This document shows positions 13,236 through 21,349 of a stretch of DNA of 46,974 bases, piece by piece. The position numbers were made by a program, and so were the translations under genes. Location of the stretch: positions 1-46,974 of the IMG/VR virus record IMGVR_UViG_3300048586_000424. One strand, given 5' to 3'. Under the pieces are notes generated by a model. It was not told the DNA's origin. It was given only the letters and a program-made list of their open reading frames with translations, and did not search any database. Each line of letters opens with the position of its first letter. The stretch's first letter is position 1. Origin of the DNA: a virus.

Positions 13236-13696
13236 GAATATCGCGCAACCAGATGTTCATGGAGATTGCACACGTCGCGGCCAAGCGCTCGACCTGTGCC
13301 CGCCTCAACGTAGGGGCCGTCATCGTCTACAAGGGCCGCATCGTCTCCATGGGGTGGAACGGTGCACCGTCCGGCGAGCCCCACTGCCACGAGCGACAGT
13401 GCCCACGCATCCCGGGCCTGTGCGTCACCGTGCATGCCGAAGCCAATGCAATCGAGTTTGCGAGGCGGCAACGGGTACCCCTGGGTGAGTGCACGCTCTA
13501 CGTCACTCACTCGCCCTGCCGCGACTGCTGCGAAGCTGTGCACCAGGCGGGGCTGAAAGCCGTTATGTTCGGGACCGCCTATCGAGACACGACGGCATTG
13601 ACATCGCTCATCTCGGCAGGTATCCAAGTATTCCAGGTGCTCCCCTGCGGATACGTCATCGACATCGAACGGGATGAACTGCTCAATGAAGGCTGA
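13232..13696 (+). CDS. dCMP deaminase-like zinc protein
   Basis: A 154-residue cytidine-deaminase-fold protein: VGAVIVYKGRIVSMGWNG, then the zinc and proton-shuttle motif VHAEANAI and the second zinc motif HSPCRDCC. ComE/dCMP-deaminase type, converting dCMP to dUMP, a substrate of normal ThyA. Its place next to dCMP-type ThyA proteins would let the phage balance dCMP between modification and dTMP synthesis. GTG start coupled to the preceding gene (GTGA). Confidence 0.85.
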   Translation: MRISRNQMFMEIAHVAAKRSTCARLNVGAVIVYKGRIVSMGWNGAPSGEPHCHERQCPRIPGLCVTVHAEANAIEFARRQRVPLGECTLYVTHSPCRDCCEAVHQAGLKAVMFGTAYRDTTALTSLISAGIQVFQVLPCGYVIDIERDELLNEG

Positions 13697-16106
13697 CCCA
13701 AACTGCCGACTCTGCAAACTGAGCGACAATGCAACCAAGGTTTGCGTGCTCGGCAGGGGCGAACGTGGTAGCGAAGTGATGGTGCTCACAGAGCAACCGG
13801 GTGACTACTCGCACCACCTACTCCAGCCTTTCCTCGACAGCACCGAAGCGTTCATCGCATCGGCCATCGCTTGCGAGGTGCCAGCGACGACCAAGCTGTC
13901 CAAGACTGCGGTCAAGGCCTGCAGCAAGTGGGTGAAGTATCAGGTCAACCGAGTGGCACCCCGATACGTCCTGCTCCTCGGCAATGTGCCGCTGCAGTCA
14001 GTCACTGGCGAAGTCGGTATCAGTCGCAAGCGGGGCAAGCCGTTTGAGCAGGACGGCATCATCTACCTGCCGACCTGGCACCCGAAGTACGTTGACTACG
14101 ACGAGCGACAGTTGCCCACCTTCCAGGCCGACCTCAACCTCTTTGCTGACATCATCGCGTTCGGCGGCATTCCCGAGGTCAAGGAACTCGACTTCCGCAT
14201 CGTCTACACCCAGGACGACTTCGATGCGTTGATTGACGACCTAGAGGGCGAGGTTGCTATCGACCTCGAGACCACCTGCCTCTACCCCTGGGACGGCGAC
14301 ATCATCAGCATTCAGTTCGGCACGGCTGAGCGGCAGTGGATTTTGCCCCTGCATGGCGCGGGGGTCATACCCATCAAGCGGCTCAACCGATGGCTCGACG
14401 TACTCGCCGACAAGCTGGCCGACACGTTCAACATCTTCCACAATGGCAAGTTCGACGCCCTCTGGCTTCGAGTCAAGTATGGGATGAAAGTTCGCATTGA
14501 CTTCGACACAATGCTTGCCGACTACATCCTCGACGAAAACAGGCGCCACGGCTTGAAGGAACTGGCCCAGCGGTTCTTCGCTGCACCTGACTGGGACGTC
14601 GACCTCAAGACCAAGACCACCTGGTCCGAACGCAACGCCAAGTATGCCGCCCACGACGTCTACTACACCCGGCGTCTCAAGGTCGAAATCTACGACCGCG
14701 ACCTGGCAAAGGACAAGCAGGTCGCCCTGGTGTTCCAACACGTGCTCATGCCCTGTGCCAACCTGTTCGTCGAAGTCGAATATGACGGCATCTACATCGA
14801 CATGGGCAAGATGCACGAAGCCGAGAAGTACCTACGGGAACAACTCGCCGAAGCCAAGACACAGCTCGATGCGATGGCGCCTGGCGTCAACTGGGGCTCA
14901 CCGGTGCAGGTGGCCAAGTTCTTCTTCGAAACGCTGGGGCTCGACCCGCTCGACAAGACGGGCACAGGCAAAGCCTCAACCTCCGAGTCTGTGCTGCTGC
15001 GCCTCGACCACCCTGCCGCTGCCCTCCTGCTCAAGTATCGCGCGGCCGACAAGCAGCTCGCCACGTTCATCGAGGGCTGGAAGCCGTTCATCGTTGACAG
15101 CTACATCCACCCGACGTTCAAGCTTCACGGCACCGTCACCGGTCGCCTGAGCTGTGAGCACCCCAACCTGCAACAGGTCCCGCGCGACAAGCGCATCCGC
15201 ACCCTCATCACGGCCCCCCCTGGGTGGACTTTGGTCGAAGTCGACCTCTCGCAAATCGAGTTGAGGGTTGCGGCTGAGATGTCGCGCGACCCGACACTCA
15301 TGGCGGCATACACCAACGGCGAGGACGTGCACTGGCTCACCGCCCTGCGTGAAATCGCCCGCGGTGGGGGCATGGCCGACCTGGTGACCAAGACGGCGAA
15401 GGCTCACACAGGCAAGAAGCACAGCTATGCCGAGGCAATCGACATTCTGCTGAAGATGGGGCCCGACACGGCGGCCGACCTCTTCGAGGAGTGGAAGGAG
15501 TTGAGGAAGAAGGCGAAGGCTACCAACTTCGGCTACCTGTTCGGCATGTGGTGGAAGAAGTTCAAGCTCTACGCTCGCGACAACTACGGCGTCCACCTGA
15601 CCGACCAACAGGCGAGGGAGTCTCGCATCGCGTTCTTCGACCTATACAGCGAGCTCGAGGACTGGCACAAGCGCCAGCGCAGGTTCGCTATGATGAACGG
15701 CTTTGTCCGCTCCCTGAGCGGTCGTAAACGCCGCCTACCGGCAGCCCTGAGCAGCAGGGACACCCCCGAGCGCGCGGAAGCACTGCGCCAGGCAATCAAC
15801 AGCCCTGTCCAGTCGTTCGCCAACGAGATAAACCTCATGGGGGCCATTCAGCTTCGGCAAGAGTATGGCCGCAACATCGTCCGACTGTGCGGCACCGTCC
15901 ACGACGCCTGCCTGCTCAGGGTTCGTGACCCTTGGGTCGAAGAGGTCACCCTTCGTCTCCAGGAAATACTCCGTAAGCCGAAGCTGTTTGAGCCGCTCGG
16001 CATCGAACTGTCAGTTCCAATCGAAGCAGACGCAAAGGTAGGGCCATGGGGCGCAGGAATAAGTCTGGACAAGTGGGTAAAGTCAAAGTCTCACAGTCCC
16101 GAGTGA
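13686..16106 (+). CDS. UDG-like domain fused to family A DNA polymerase
   Basis: An 806-residue replicative polymerase. Residues about 1-160 look like a uracil-DNA-glycosylase superfamily domain (CRLCKLS, VMVLTEQPGDYSHH, VLLLGN, TWHPKYVD), as in the SPO1-type fusions. A 3'-5' exonuclease follows (IDLETT near 192, HNGKFDAL, YAAHDVYYTRR). The polymerase has motif A VEVDLSQIELR (about 520), motif B KKAKATNFGYLFGM (about 606-620) and motif C GTVHDAC (about 738). Motif C has HDA where HDE is usual; the catalytic Asp is kept. About 40 extra residues lie between motifs A and B compared with E. coli Pol I. Start could also be 13674; overlaps the deaminase by 11 bases. Confidence 0.88.
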   Translation: MKADPNCRLCKLSDNATKVCVLGRGERGSEVMVLTEQPGDYSHHLLQPFLDSTEAFIASAIACEVPATTKLSKTAVKACSKWVKYQVNRVAPRYVLLLGNVPLQSVTGEVGISRKRGKPFEQDGIIYLPTWHPKYVDYDERQLPTFQADLNLFADIIAFGGIPEVKELDFRIVYTQDDFDALIDDLEGEVAIDLETTCLYPWDGDIISIQFGTAERQWILPLHGAGVIPIKRLNRWLDVLADKLADTFNIFHNGKFDALWLRVKYGMKVRIDFDTMLADYILDENRRHGLKELAQRFFAAPDWDVDLKTKTTWSERNAKYAAHDVYYTRRLKVEIYDRDLAKDKQVALVFQHVLMPCANLFVEVEYDGIYIDMGKMHEAEKYLREQLAEAKTQLDAMAPGVNWGSPVQVAKFFFETLGLDPLDKTGTGKASTSESVLLRLDHPAAALLLKYRAADKQLATFIEGWKPFIVDSYIHPTFKLHGTVTGRLSCEHPNLQQVPRDKRIRTLITAPPGWTLVEVDLSQIELRVAAEMSRDPTLMAAYTNGEDVHWLTALREIARGGGMADLVTKTAKAHTGKKHSYAEAIDILLKMGPDTAADLFEEWKELRKKAKATNFGYLFGMWWKKFKLYARDNYGVHLTDQQARESRIAFFDLYSELEDWHKRQRRFAMMNGFVRSLSGRKRRLPAALSSRDTPERAEALRQAINSPVQSFANEINLMGAIQLRQEYGRNIVRLCGTVHDACLLRVRDPWVEEVTLRLQEILRKPKLFEPLGIELSVPIEADAKVGPWGAGISLDKWVKSKSHSPE

Positions 16107-17071
16107 AGTCGTATCGGCTGTGCAAGCAGCAGCACTACTTCAGGTACGTTGAGCGCATCACCTCGAAGAAGGTCAAGCGGCCGTTCCAATTCGGTCGCAT
16201 CGTCCACAGTATCATCGAGGCGCATGCGAACGGCGAGGACGAACCGGTCGCTTTCGTGCTGGACAACTTCGACCTGAAGCAGCTCAAGGTCTTCGAGGCC
16301 GAGCGCGAGATGTATGGCGACATCCTCAACGACATCCGCATCATCATGACCGACTACTTCGACTACTGGCCCGATGACTCGTTCCTGTTCTCGAGGTATA
16401 AGGGCCAGGCGGCCGAGTTCCGCTTCGACCTCGACATGGGTGAGTTCATGGTGGTGGGCGTCATCGACACAGTGGGCAAGGCGAAGAGTCTCCGCTGGCT
16501 GGGCGAGCACAAGACGTTCACCCGGGCACCGAACGACGACGAACGGTGGAGGAACGTGCAGGGGTCAGTCTACATCCACGTCGCTCAGACCCTGGGATGG
16601 TTCGGCCGCATCGACGGCATCATGTGGAACTACATTCACTCCAAGCCGGCGCCTGACCCGAAGATGACTGACGGGGGCAAATGGTCGCTGGCACAGAAGT
16701 CGTTGACCCTGCCGGCGAAGGTGCGGGAGTTTGCCGAACGCAACGGCTACGACATGACCCCTGAGCTCCAGAAGCTCATCGAGGTATCAGGCGCGAAACG
16801 GGAGGACTACTTTCGCCGCGTATTCATGCCGGTGCCCAGGATGGTGGTTGACAACGTCTGGCAGGACTTTATGGTGACCGCCCGTGACATCGTGCATGAG
16901 GGGCACCGCAAGGAGAAGACCATCGGCCGGCACTGCAGCTGGTGTGACTACGAACCGCTGTGCAGGGCCGAACTGCAAGGCAGTGATGTTGAATTCGTCA
17001 AGGAAAGGCAGTACATTGAGAAAGCCGATGAAGAGGACTCTGTCAGCCGCGCCGAAAGCGACGGCGACTAA
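16046..17071 (+). CDS. Cas4/RecB-like PD-(D/E)XK nuclease
   Basis: A 341-residue nuclease. SYRLCKQQHYFRY near residue 24, FGRIVHSIIEAH (His), VVGVIDTVG (Asp) and LGEHKTF (Glu-x-Lys) give the PD-(D/E)XK core. One N-terminal Cys and three C-terminal Cys (HCSWCDYEPLC) match the iron-sulfur cage of Cas4 and AddB nucleases. Probably an exonuclease processing ends for recombination with the adjacent Sak4-like and ssDNA-binding proteins. The ATG overlaps polA by 61 bases; GTG at 16073 is an alternative start. Confidence 0.82.
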   Translation: MGRRNKSGQVGKVKVSQSRVKSYRLCKQQHYFRYVERITSKKVKRPFQFGRIVHSIIEAHANGEDEPVAFVLDNFDLKQLKVFEAEREMYGDILNDIRIIMTDYFDYWPDDSFLFSRYKGQAAEFRFDLDMGEFMVVGVIDTVGKAKSLRWLGEHKTFTRAPNDDERWRNVQGSVYIHVAQTLGWFGRIDGIMWNYIHSKPAPDPKMTDGGKWSLAQKSLTLPAKVREFAERNGYDMTPELQKLIEVSGAKREDYFRRVFMPVPRMVVDNVWQDFMVTARDIVHEGHRKEKTIGRHCSWCDYEPLCRAELQGSDVEFVKERQYIEKADEEDSVSRAESDGD

Positions 17072-17861
17072 GAAGCGCGAGGCGCCAGCGGAACTGAAGA
17101 CGACCAAGGTGGGCGACATCCAGAACGCCCGGTCCTGGGTGCTCTACGGTCGAAGCGGCACAGGCAAGACCACCCTGGCCGGCACCTTCCCGCAACCGCA
17201 TCTCCTGCTCGACGTGAAGGACGAGGGCACCGACAGCATCTCCGACGGCGGCGACATCGACGTCATGCACGTCAACGCCACCAGCGACATGGAGGAGGCC
17301 TACATGTACCTCCTCGCCAACCCGAAGCGCTACAAGACCGTCACCATTGACACAGTCTCCCAGCTGCAGCAGCTGGTCGTGTCCGAGGTGGCCGCCCGCA
17401 AGAACCGCAACTCTGACCGAGCCGGTGACTGGGGCACCATGACCAAGCAGGACTGGGGCGATGTCGCCAGTTACCTGAAGACCTGGCTGATGAACTTCCG
17501 GGACCTCGCCCGGGACCACGGCATCGAAGTCGTGTTCATCGCCCAAGACCGGGTCAATCGAGAAGACGACACGGACGACCAAGCCATCGCCCCTGAAGTG
17601 GGTCCGAGGCTGTCGCCCAGTGTCGCCGCGGCGCTCAACGCAATGGTGAGCGTCATCGGCCACACCCTTATCCGCGCAAAGGACAAGGTGGTGACCGACC
17701 CCAAGACAGGCAAGAAGCGCACTGTGCAGCGTGTGCAGTATTGCCTGCGTGTCGGACCCAATCCGACTTTCGTAACGAAGCTGCGCAAACCCAAGTCGAC
17801 GGAACTGCCCGAGTTCGTTGTGGACCCGGACTATGAGACCATCGTCGACCTTATCCAGTGA
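17028..17861 (+). CDS. Sak4-like RecA-family recombinase
   Basis: A 277-residue P-loop ATPase of the AAA_24/Sak4 type. Walker A is GRSGTGKTTL (41-50), followed by LLLDVKDEGTDSI, Walker B is KTVTIDTVSQL, and the C-terminal half has the VVFIAQDR strand typical of RecA-like cores. Sak4 proteins are single-domain annealase/recombinase partners of phage SSBs. The ATG lies in the end of the nuclease gene (44-base overlap) and the SSB gene is next, giving the usual nuclease-recombinase-SSB set. Confidence 0.82.
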   Translation: MKRTLSAAPKATATKKREAPAELKTTKVGDIQNARSWVLYGRSGTGKTTLAGTFPQPHLLLDVKDEGTDSISDGGDIDVMHVNATSDMEEAYMYLLANPKRYKTVTIDTVSQLQQLVVSEVAARKNRNSDRAGDWGTMTKQDWGDVASYLKTWLMNFRDLARDHGIEVVFIAQDRVNREDDTDDQAIAPEVGPRLSPSVAAALNAMVSVIGHTLIRAKDKVVTDPKTGKKRTVQRVQYCLRVGPNPTFVTKLRKPKSTELPEFVVDPDYETIVDLIQ

Positions 17862-17875
17862 GGAGTGAAGAACAC

Positions 17876-18709
17876 ATGGCACGCACACGCAGAGGGGCCG
17901 CTTCCAAGTCCGTCGTCTCGGTCGACTTTACCGGCGTCGAGAGCGGCGGCAGGGGCGCAATCCCGGAAGGCGACTATCGCTTCGAGGTGAAGGAGGCGAC
18001 CCGCGAGACCAGCCAGGCAGGGAACGACATGGTCAAGCTGACCTTCGCCGTTTCCGAGGCTGGCCCTTACAAGGGTCGCCAGCAGTGGATGTACTGCACC
18101 CTGGGCGCCGAGTCCCTGTGGAAGTTCCGCATGGTGCTCGAGGCGCTCGGCTTCGAAGTCCCCGACGGTCCGATGGACGTCGACCTCAACGAACTCGTCG
18201 GCGCTGAGCTCATGGGCTCGGTCATCCACGAGGACTATCAGGGCGAAGTCCGCAGCCGCATCGCCGAGGTGACCTCGCTCGAGGACGCCGAGGAAGCCGA
18301 AGAAGACGAGGAGGAAGAAGAAGCCCCGAAGAAGACCAAGGGCAAGGCCAGCAAGAAGAAGGCCGAACCCGAGGACGATGAAGAAGATGAGGAAGACGAG
18401 GAGCCCGCACCGAAGGCCAAGGCGAAGGCCAAGAAGGGCAAGTCCAAGTTCGAGCCGGTGACCGCCGAGGCGGTGCAGGCGATGGACGAAGATGAACTCG
18501 CCGACCTCGCCGAGCAAGCCGGCCTCGACTTCGACCCGGACGACTACTCGACCGTCCGCAAGATGCGCGCAGCCGTCATTGATCTGCTCGAGGAAGCCGA
18601 CCTCATCGCCGAGCCCGACTCCGACGAGGAGGACGAGGAAGAAGAGGAAGACGACTCGCCCGCCGCCAAGCGGAAGGCTCGTCGCGAGGCCCGCAAGGCT
18701 CGTGGCTAA
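17876..18709 (+). CDS. DUF669-type ssDNA-binding protein
   Basis: A 277-residue protein. The first about 130 residues match DUF669, an OB-like ssDNA-binding family: VDFTGVESGG, IPEGDYRFEVKEA, YKGRQQWMYCTLG, LGFEVPDGPMD. The rest alternates long Glu/Asp runs with Lys/Ala runs and has a small helical domain at about 198-240 (MDEDELADLAEQAGLDFD). An acidic tail is the usual protein-docking site of SSBs, but this one is unusually long and ends in a basic patch (KRKARREARKARG). ATG at 17876 follows AGGAG; a GTG at 17858 is weaker. Confidence 0.82.
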   Translation: MARTRRGAASKSVVSVDFTGVESGGRGAIPEGDYRFEVKEATRETSQAGNDMVKLTFAVSEAGPYKGRQQWMYCTLGAESLWKFRMVLEALGFEVPDGPMDVDLNELVGAELMGSVIHEDYQGEVRSRIAEVTSLEDAEEAEEDEEEEEAPKKTKGKASKKKAEPEDDEEDEEDEEPAPKAKAKAKKGKSKFEPVTAEAVQAMDEDELADLAEQAGLDFDPDDYSTVRKMRAAVIDLLEEADLIAEPDSDEEDEEEEEDDSPAAKRKARREARKARG

Positions 18710-19112
18710 GAAGCCCGAGAGCCGCCGCCAGCTGCGCATTCGCAAGGCGCTGAAGAAGGCTGTCGGCGGCAAATGGGTTAAGGTACATGGGGGGCCGTTC
18801 CAGGAGAGCGGCCTCCCTGACCTCATTGGGTGCGTGCAGGGTCGGTTCTTCGGCTTCGAGGTCAAGGAACCCACCGGCGAACCCACCGACATCCAACTCG
18901 CACAGCTCGAGGAATACCGAAACAATGGCGCGACTGCAGAAGTCATCGAGACCGCCGAAGAGGCAATCGAGCTTGTGGAACGCGCTCTCGCCGGAACAAA
19001 GGCAAGCCGTCGACTTCGCCCTAAAGAGGAGCGGGGCAGGGCTCTTCCTCGAGCAAGGGGTCGGAAAGACATGGGTACCCCTGGGACTACTCGACCAGGA
19101 CCGAAGCGCTAG
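18702..19112 (+). CDS. VRR-NUC nuclease with overlapping tail
   Basis: A 136-residue frame whose first about 90 residues are a VRR-NUC domain: GGPFQESGLPDLIGC (Asp40), FFGFEVKEP (Glu54, Lys56) and TDIQLAQLEEY (Gln). VRR-NUC proteins are Holliday-junction or flap nucleases and in phages often sit next to SNF2-like helicases, as here. From 18925 the frame overlaps the helicase gene for 188 bases and becomes Arg/Gly/Pro-rich, as an out-of-frame reading would. The natural stop may have been lost, or the overlap may be real. GTG start coupled to the SSB gene. Confidence 0.75.
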   Translation: MAKKPESRRQLRIRKALKKAVGGKWVKVHGGPFQESGLPDLIGCVQGRFFGFEVKEPTGEPTDIQLAQLEEYRNNGATAEVIETAEEAIELVERALAGTKASRRLRPKEERGRALPRARGRKDMGTPGTTRPGPKR

Positions 19113-20391
19113 AGACGCGCTGTTCGTCGTTCGCCTGGCCAACAAAGAGACCAGCTGGCAGGACGCGTTCACACAGTGGTTGCCCGACTGGAATGTGTGC
19201 CTCGACTGGGAAGCGTTCAAGGCCGCCCCTCAACCCCGCCTGCTCCTGCTGCACATCGAGGCGCTCAGGCGTCGCCGGCAGGGTGCAAGGGGTCGCAAGC
19301 GCGGGCTCATCGACAAGGTGGCCAAGCACCCCTGGGACCTGGTGACGGTCGACGAGAGCCAGTCAATCAAGGCGCGCAGCTCTGAGCAGTCGACCTCGAT
19401 AGCGAAGCTGGCGACGGCCAAGCGCCGCATCGCCTTGTCGGGCACACCGATGGATGCAGACCCCAGCGACTTGTGGGCACAGATGAGGTTTATCGAGCCC
19501 GACGAGTTCGGCACAGTATGGAAGGACTTTGACCTTGAGTTTCTCACGCAGCCGACGGTGGACCCCAAGAAATACAAGCCGGGCACGATGGCGTGGAAAA
19601 GGGCCATGCTCGCCCTACGCATCCAGAAGAACAAGGCAAAGCTGCGACCCGACAAGTCAGCAGAGTTCACCCGGCGACTGAAGAAGCACTGCCTCCGCAT
19701 CACCAAGGAAGTGCTGAACCTGCCGCCCTCCCGGGACATCCCTGTGCTGTTCGACCTGCTCGGCAACCAGCGCTGCCTATATGAGCAGCTAGAGTCGACC
19801 AGCCTTGCCACACTGCCCGACGGCGAAACACTGATGGCGGCGCTGGCGATTGTGAAGGACAGCAAGCTCGCCCAGGTGCCCGGCGGGTTCCTCATCGACG
19901 AGGACGGCGAGGTCCACACAGTGGGGAAGGGCAAGGTGCGACAGCTGGCCCTGCTCGTGCCTCGACTGCGGAAGCCGTTCGTGGTGTTCGCCCTATATCG
20001 CCAAGAGCTCGAGGTCATACGGCTGTGCCTCGAGTCCCAGGGCCTGAGGTGCGAGACCCTGAGCGGCAAGGTGAAGAAGGCAAACAGGCCGAGCCTCATT
20101 CGAGCCTTCCAGGCCGGGCAATTGGATGCCCTGATTATCCAATCCAAAACTGGAGGGGTTGGCATTGACTTGCAGGTGGCCGCCGATGCGGTCTTCTACT
20201 CCTTCTCGCATAGTTGGATTGATTTTGACCAGGCTAAGGCGAGGCTCGAGCGCAGGGGGCAGACACGGTCGATGAGATTTTTTTACCTGATAGCCAGAAA
20301 TACTGTTGACGAGGATAAGTGGACCTCTGTAAGCAGAAAACAGGCATTGTCATCCGCGACACTTGACCGCCTGAAGAGAAGGAGACTGTGA
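18925..20391 (+). CDS. SNF2-like superfamily 2 helicase
   Basis: A 488-residue DNA-dependent ATPase. LSPEQRQAVDFAL and GLFLEQGVGKTW (motif I) are followed by LVTVDESQSIKA (motif II, DESQ instead of DEAH), LSGTPMDADPSDLW (motif III), FVVFALYRQE (IV), IIQSKTGGVGIDLQVA (V) and DQAKARLERRGQT (VI). This order marks the SNF2/Rad54 branch, typical of phage helicases paired with VRR-NUC nucleases. The ATG at 18925 lies in the nuclease frame; TTG at 18974 would also be possible. The sequence near 20270 is AT-richer than the surroundings. Confidence 0.83.
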   Translation: MARLQKSSRPPKRQSSLWNALSPEQRQAVDFALKRSGAGLFLEQGVGKTWVPLGLLDQDRSARDALFVVRLANKETSWQDAFTQWLPDWNVCLDWEAFKAAPQPRLLLLHIEALRRRRQGARGRKRGLIDKVAKHPWDLVTVDESQSIKARSSEQSTSIAKLATAKRRIALSGTPMDADPSDLWAQMRFIEPDEFGTVWKDFDLEFLTQPTVDPKKYKPGTMAWKRAMLALRIQKNKAKLRPDKSAEFTRRLKKHCLRITKEVLNLPPSRDIPVLFDLLGNQRCLYEQLESTSLATLPDGETLMAALAIVKDSKLAQVPGGFLIDEDGEVHTVGKGKVRQLALLVPRLRKPFVVFALYRQELEVIRLCLESQGLRCETLSGKVKKANRPSLIRAFQAGQLDALIIQSKTGGVGIDLQVAADAVFYSFSHSWIDFDQAKARLERRGQTRSMRFFYLIARNTVDEDKWTSVSRKQALSSATLDRLKRRRL

Positions 20392-20392
20392 C

Positions 20393-20683
20393 ATGGCGAA
20401 GAACACCGACACGACCGAAGACCTGAAGTATGGCATCCCCGCCCTCGCCGAAGCCCTGGGCACCGAGCCGCACCTGGTGCGCGCCCGCCTGCGGACCGCG
20501 AAGGTCGCCAAGGCCGGCAAGAAGTATGGCTGGGCGACCAAGGCCGACTTCGATGCCGTGGTCAAGCAGCTGAAGGCCGAGCCGGCCGAGAAGCCCGCCA
20601 AGGCCGCCAAGCCGGCGAAGGCCGAGAAGGCCACCCCTGCCAAGGCGCCTGCGAAGACCGCCAAGGCGAAGAAGGCCGCCTGA
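20393..20683 (+). CDS. Small helix-turn-helix protein with H1-like tail
   Basis: A 96-residue protein. The N-terminal about 60 residues form an HTH-like module (GIPALAEALGTEPHLVRARL then KKYGWATKADFDAV); the tail is Lys/Ala/Pro-rich like histone H1 (EKPAKAAKPAKAEKATPAKA). The same VRAxLR module occurs in the C-terminal half of the 21385 protein. Probably a phage nucleoid-associated or DNA-binding protein. It begins one base after the helicase stop and ends before a strong terminator. Confidence 0.75.
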   Translation: MAKNTDTTEDLKYGIPALAEALGTEPHLVRARLRTAKVAKAGKKYGWATKADFDAVVKQLKAEPAEKPAKAAKPAKAEKATPAKAPAKTAKAKKAA

Positions 20684-20720
20684 CCCTACCCGTTCGCTGC
20701 GACCTACCAGCGCCACTCGA

Positions 20721-20755
20721 GCCCCCGGCAGCAACTCGTTGCCGGGGGCCTTTTT
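20721..20755 (+). terminator. Intrinsic terminator ending the replication operon
   Basis: GCCCCCGGCA (20721-20730) pairs perfectly with TGCCGGGGGC (20740-20749) around a 9-base loop and is followed by CTTTTTCT. It closes the run of genes from 9624 to 20683. Confidence 0.9.
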
Positions 20756-20768
20756 CTATGAGATTGCC

Positions 20769-20797
20769 TTGCACCCAGGGGCGACATGGCCTAGACA
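20769..20797 (+). promoter_or_regulatory. Promoter before the 20835 gene
   Basis: TTGCAC (20769-20774), a 17-base spacer and TAGACA (20792-20797), followed by AGGTGTATCGACA, a stretch shared with the 21035 promoter. Confidence 0.75.
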
Positions 20798-20834
20798 AGG
20801 TGTATCGACAAACACCAACTGAAAGGACCTACCT

Positions 20835-21008
20835 GTGACCATCAACCCCGAACTCGCCGCCCTCCGCGCCGCCGCCTACCAGGCCGTCGCCGACCACGAA
20901 GCCGACATGGCGAAGCCCGGTGCTGAGGGCGATGCCTACCGCGCCGAAGCCCGCCGCGAAGCGAAGCGCCAACGGGCCGCTGCCCGCCGTGCAATGGGTC
21001 GCGCCTGA
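20835..21008 (+). CDS. Small Ala/Arg-rich protein
   Basis: A 57-residue protein, GTG start after the conserved leader ACTGAAAGGACC: MTINPELAALRAAAYQAVAD, then an acidic stretch and a basic tail (RREAKRQRAAARRAMGRA). Probably one long helix with a DNA- or RNA-binding end. Function unknown. It has its own promoter. Confidence 0.7.
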   Translation: MTINPELAALRAAAYQAVADHEADMAKPGAEGDAYRAEARREAKRQRAAARRAMGRA

Positions 21009-21034
21009 AACTCGTTGACCCGCAGAGATATGCC

Positions 21035-21063
21035 TTGAGTCGCTAGGCGACCTGCCTTAGACA
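21035..21063 (+). promoter_or_regulatory. Promoter before the 21098 gene
   Basis: TTGAGT (21035-21040), a 17-base spacer and TAGACA (21058-21063). GTCGC-TAG-GCGAC (21039-21051) is a small dyad starting in the -35. Confidence 0.75.
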
Positions 21064-21097
21064 AGGTGTATCGACAACACCAACTGAAAGGCCCAAC

Positions 21098-21316
21098 ATG
21101 GAAAAGCTTCTCGCCCGCATCGCTCAAATGTTCACCGGCTCCCTGGTGACCAGCCTCCACTTCGACGAGGAAACTGAGACCTACACCGTGCTCATCGACG
21201 GCCACCTCTACGAGGCCGAAATTGGCTCCGATGATGACGACACCCTGTTCTTCTTCTGCGAAGCCCTGAACTCCTCGTTTGATGTCGAATACCTCGACTG
21301 CTTCGACGAGGAATAA
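21098..21316 (+). CDS. Small acidic protein, unknown
   Basis: A 72-residue acidic protein. Beta-rich centre (SLVTSLHFDEETETYTVLID) and acidic patches (GSDDDDT, DCFDEE). It resembles small phage DNA-mimic or inhibitor proteins in charge only. ATG after leader ACTGAAAGGCCC, own promoter. Confidence 0.7.
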   Translation: MEKLLARIAQMFTGSLVTSLHFDEETETYTVLIDGHLYEAEIGSDDDDTLFFFCEALNSSFDVEYLDCFDEE

Positions 21317-21320
21317 CACC

Positions 21321-21349
21321 TTGAGTCACCCGGCCCGTCCTCTTACGCA
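21321..21349 (+). promoter_or_regulatory. Promoter before the 21385 gene
   Basis: TTGAGT (21321-21326), a 17-base spacer and TACGCA (21344-21349). A perfect 8-base inverted repeat, GTCACCCG (21325-21332) and CGGGTGAC (21353-21360), brackets the spacer and -10: either an operator or a hairpin ending the previous transcript. Confidence 0.72.

Noticed and set aside
18270-18660. Tandem repeat or microsatellite
   Set aside because: GAGGAAGAC-type repetition simply encodes the acidic tail of the SSB protein.
17831-19072. Long minus-strand frame of 413 codons
   Set aside because: Antisense of the SSB gene; its Leu/Arg/Ser runs come from the Lys/Glu repeats on the real strand.
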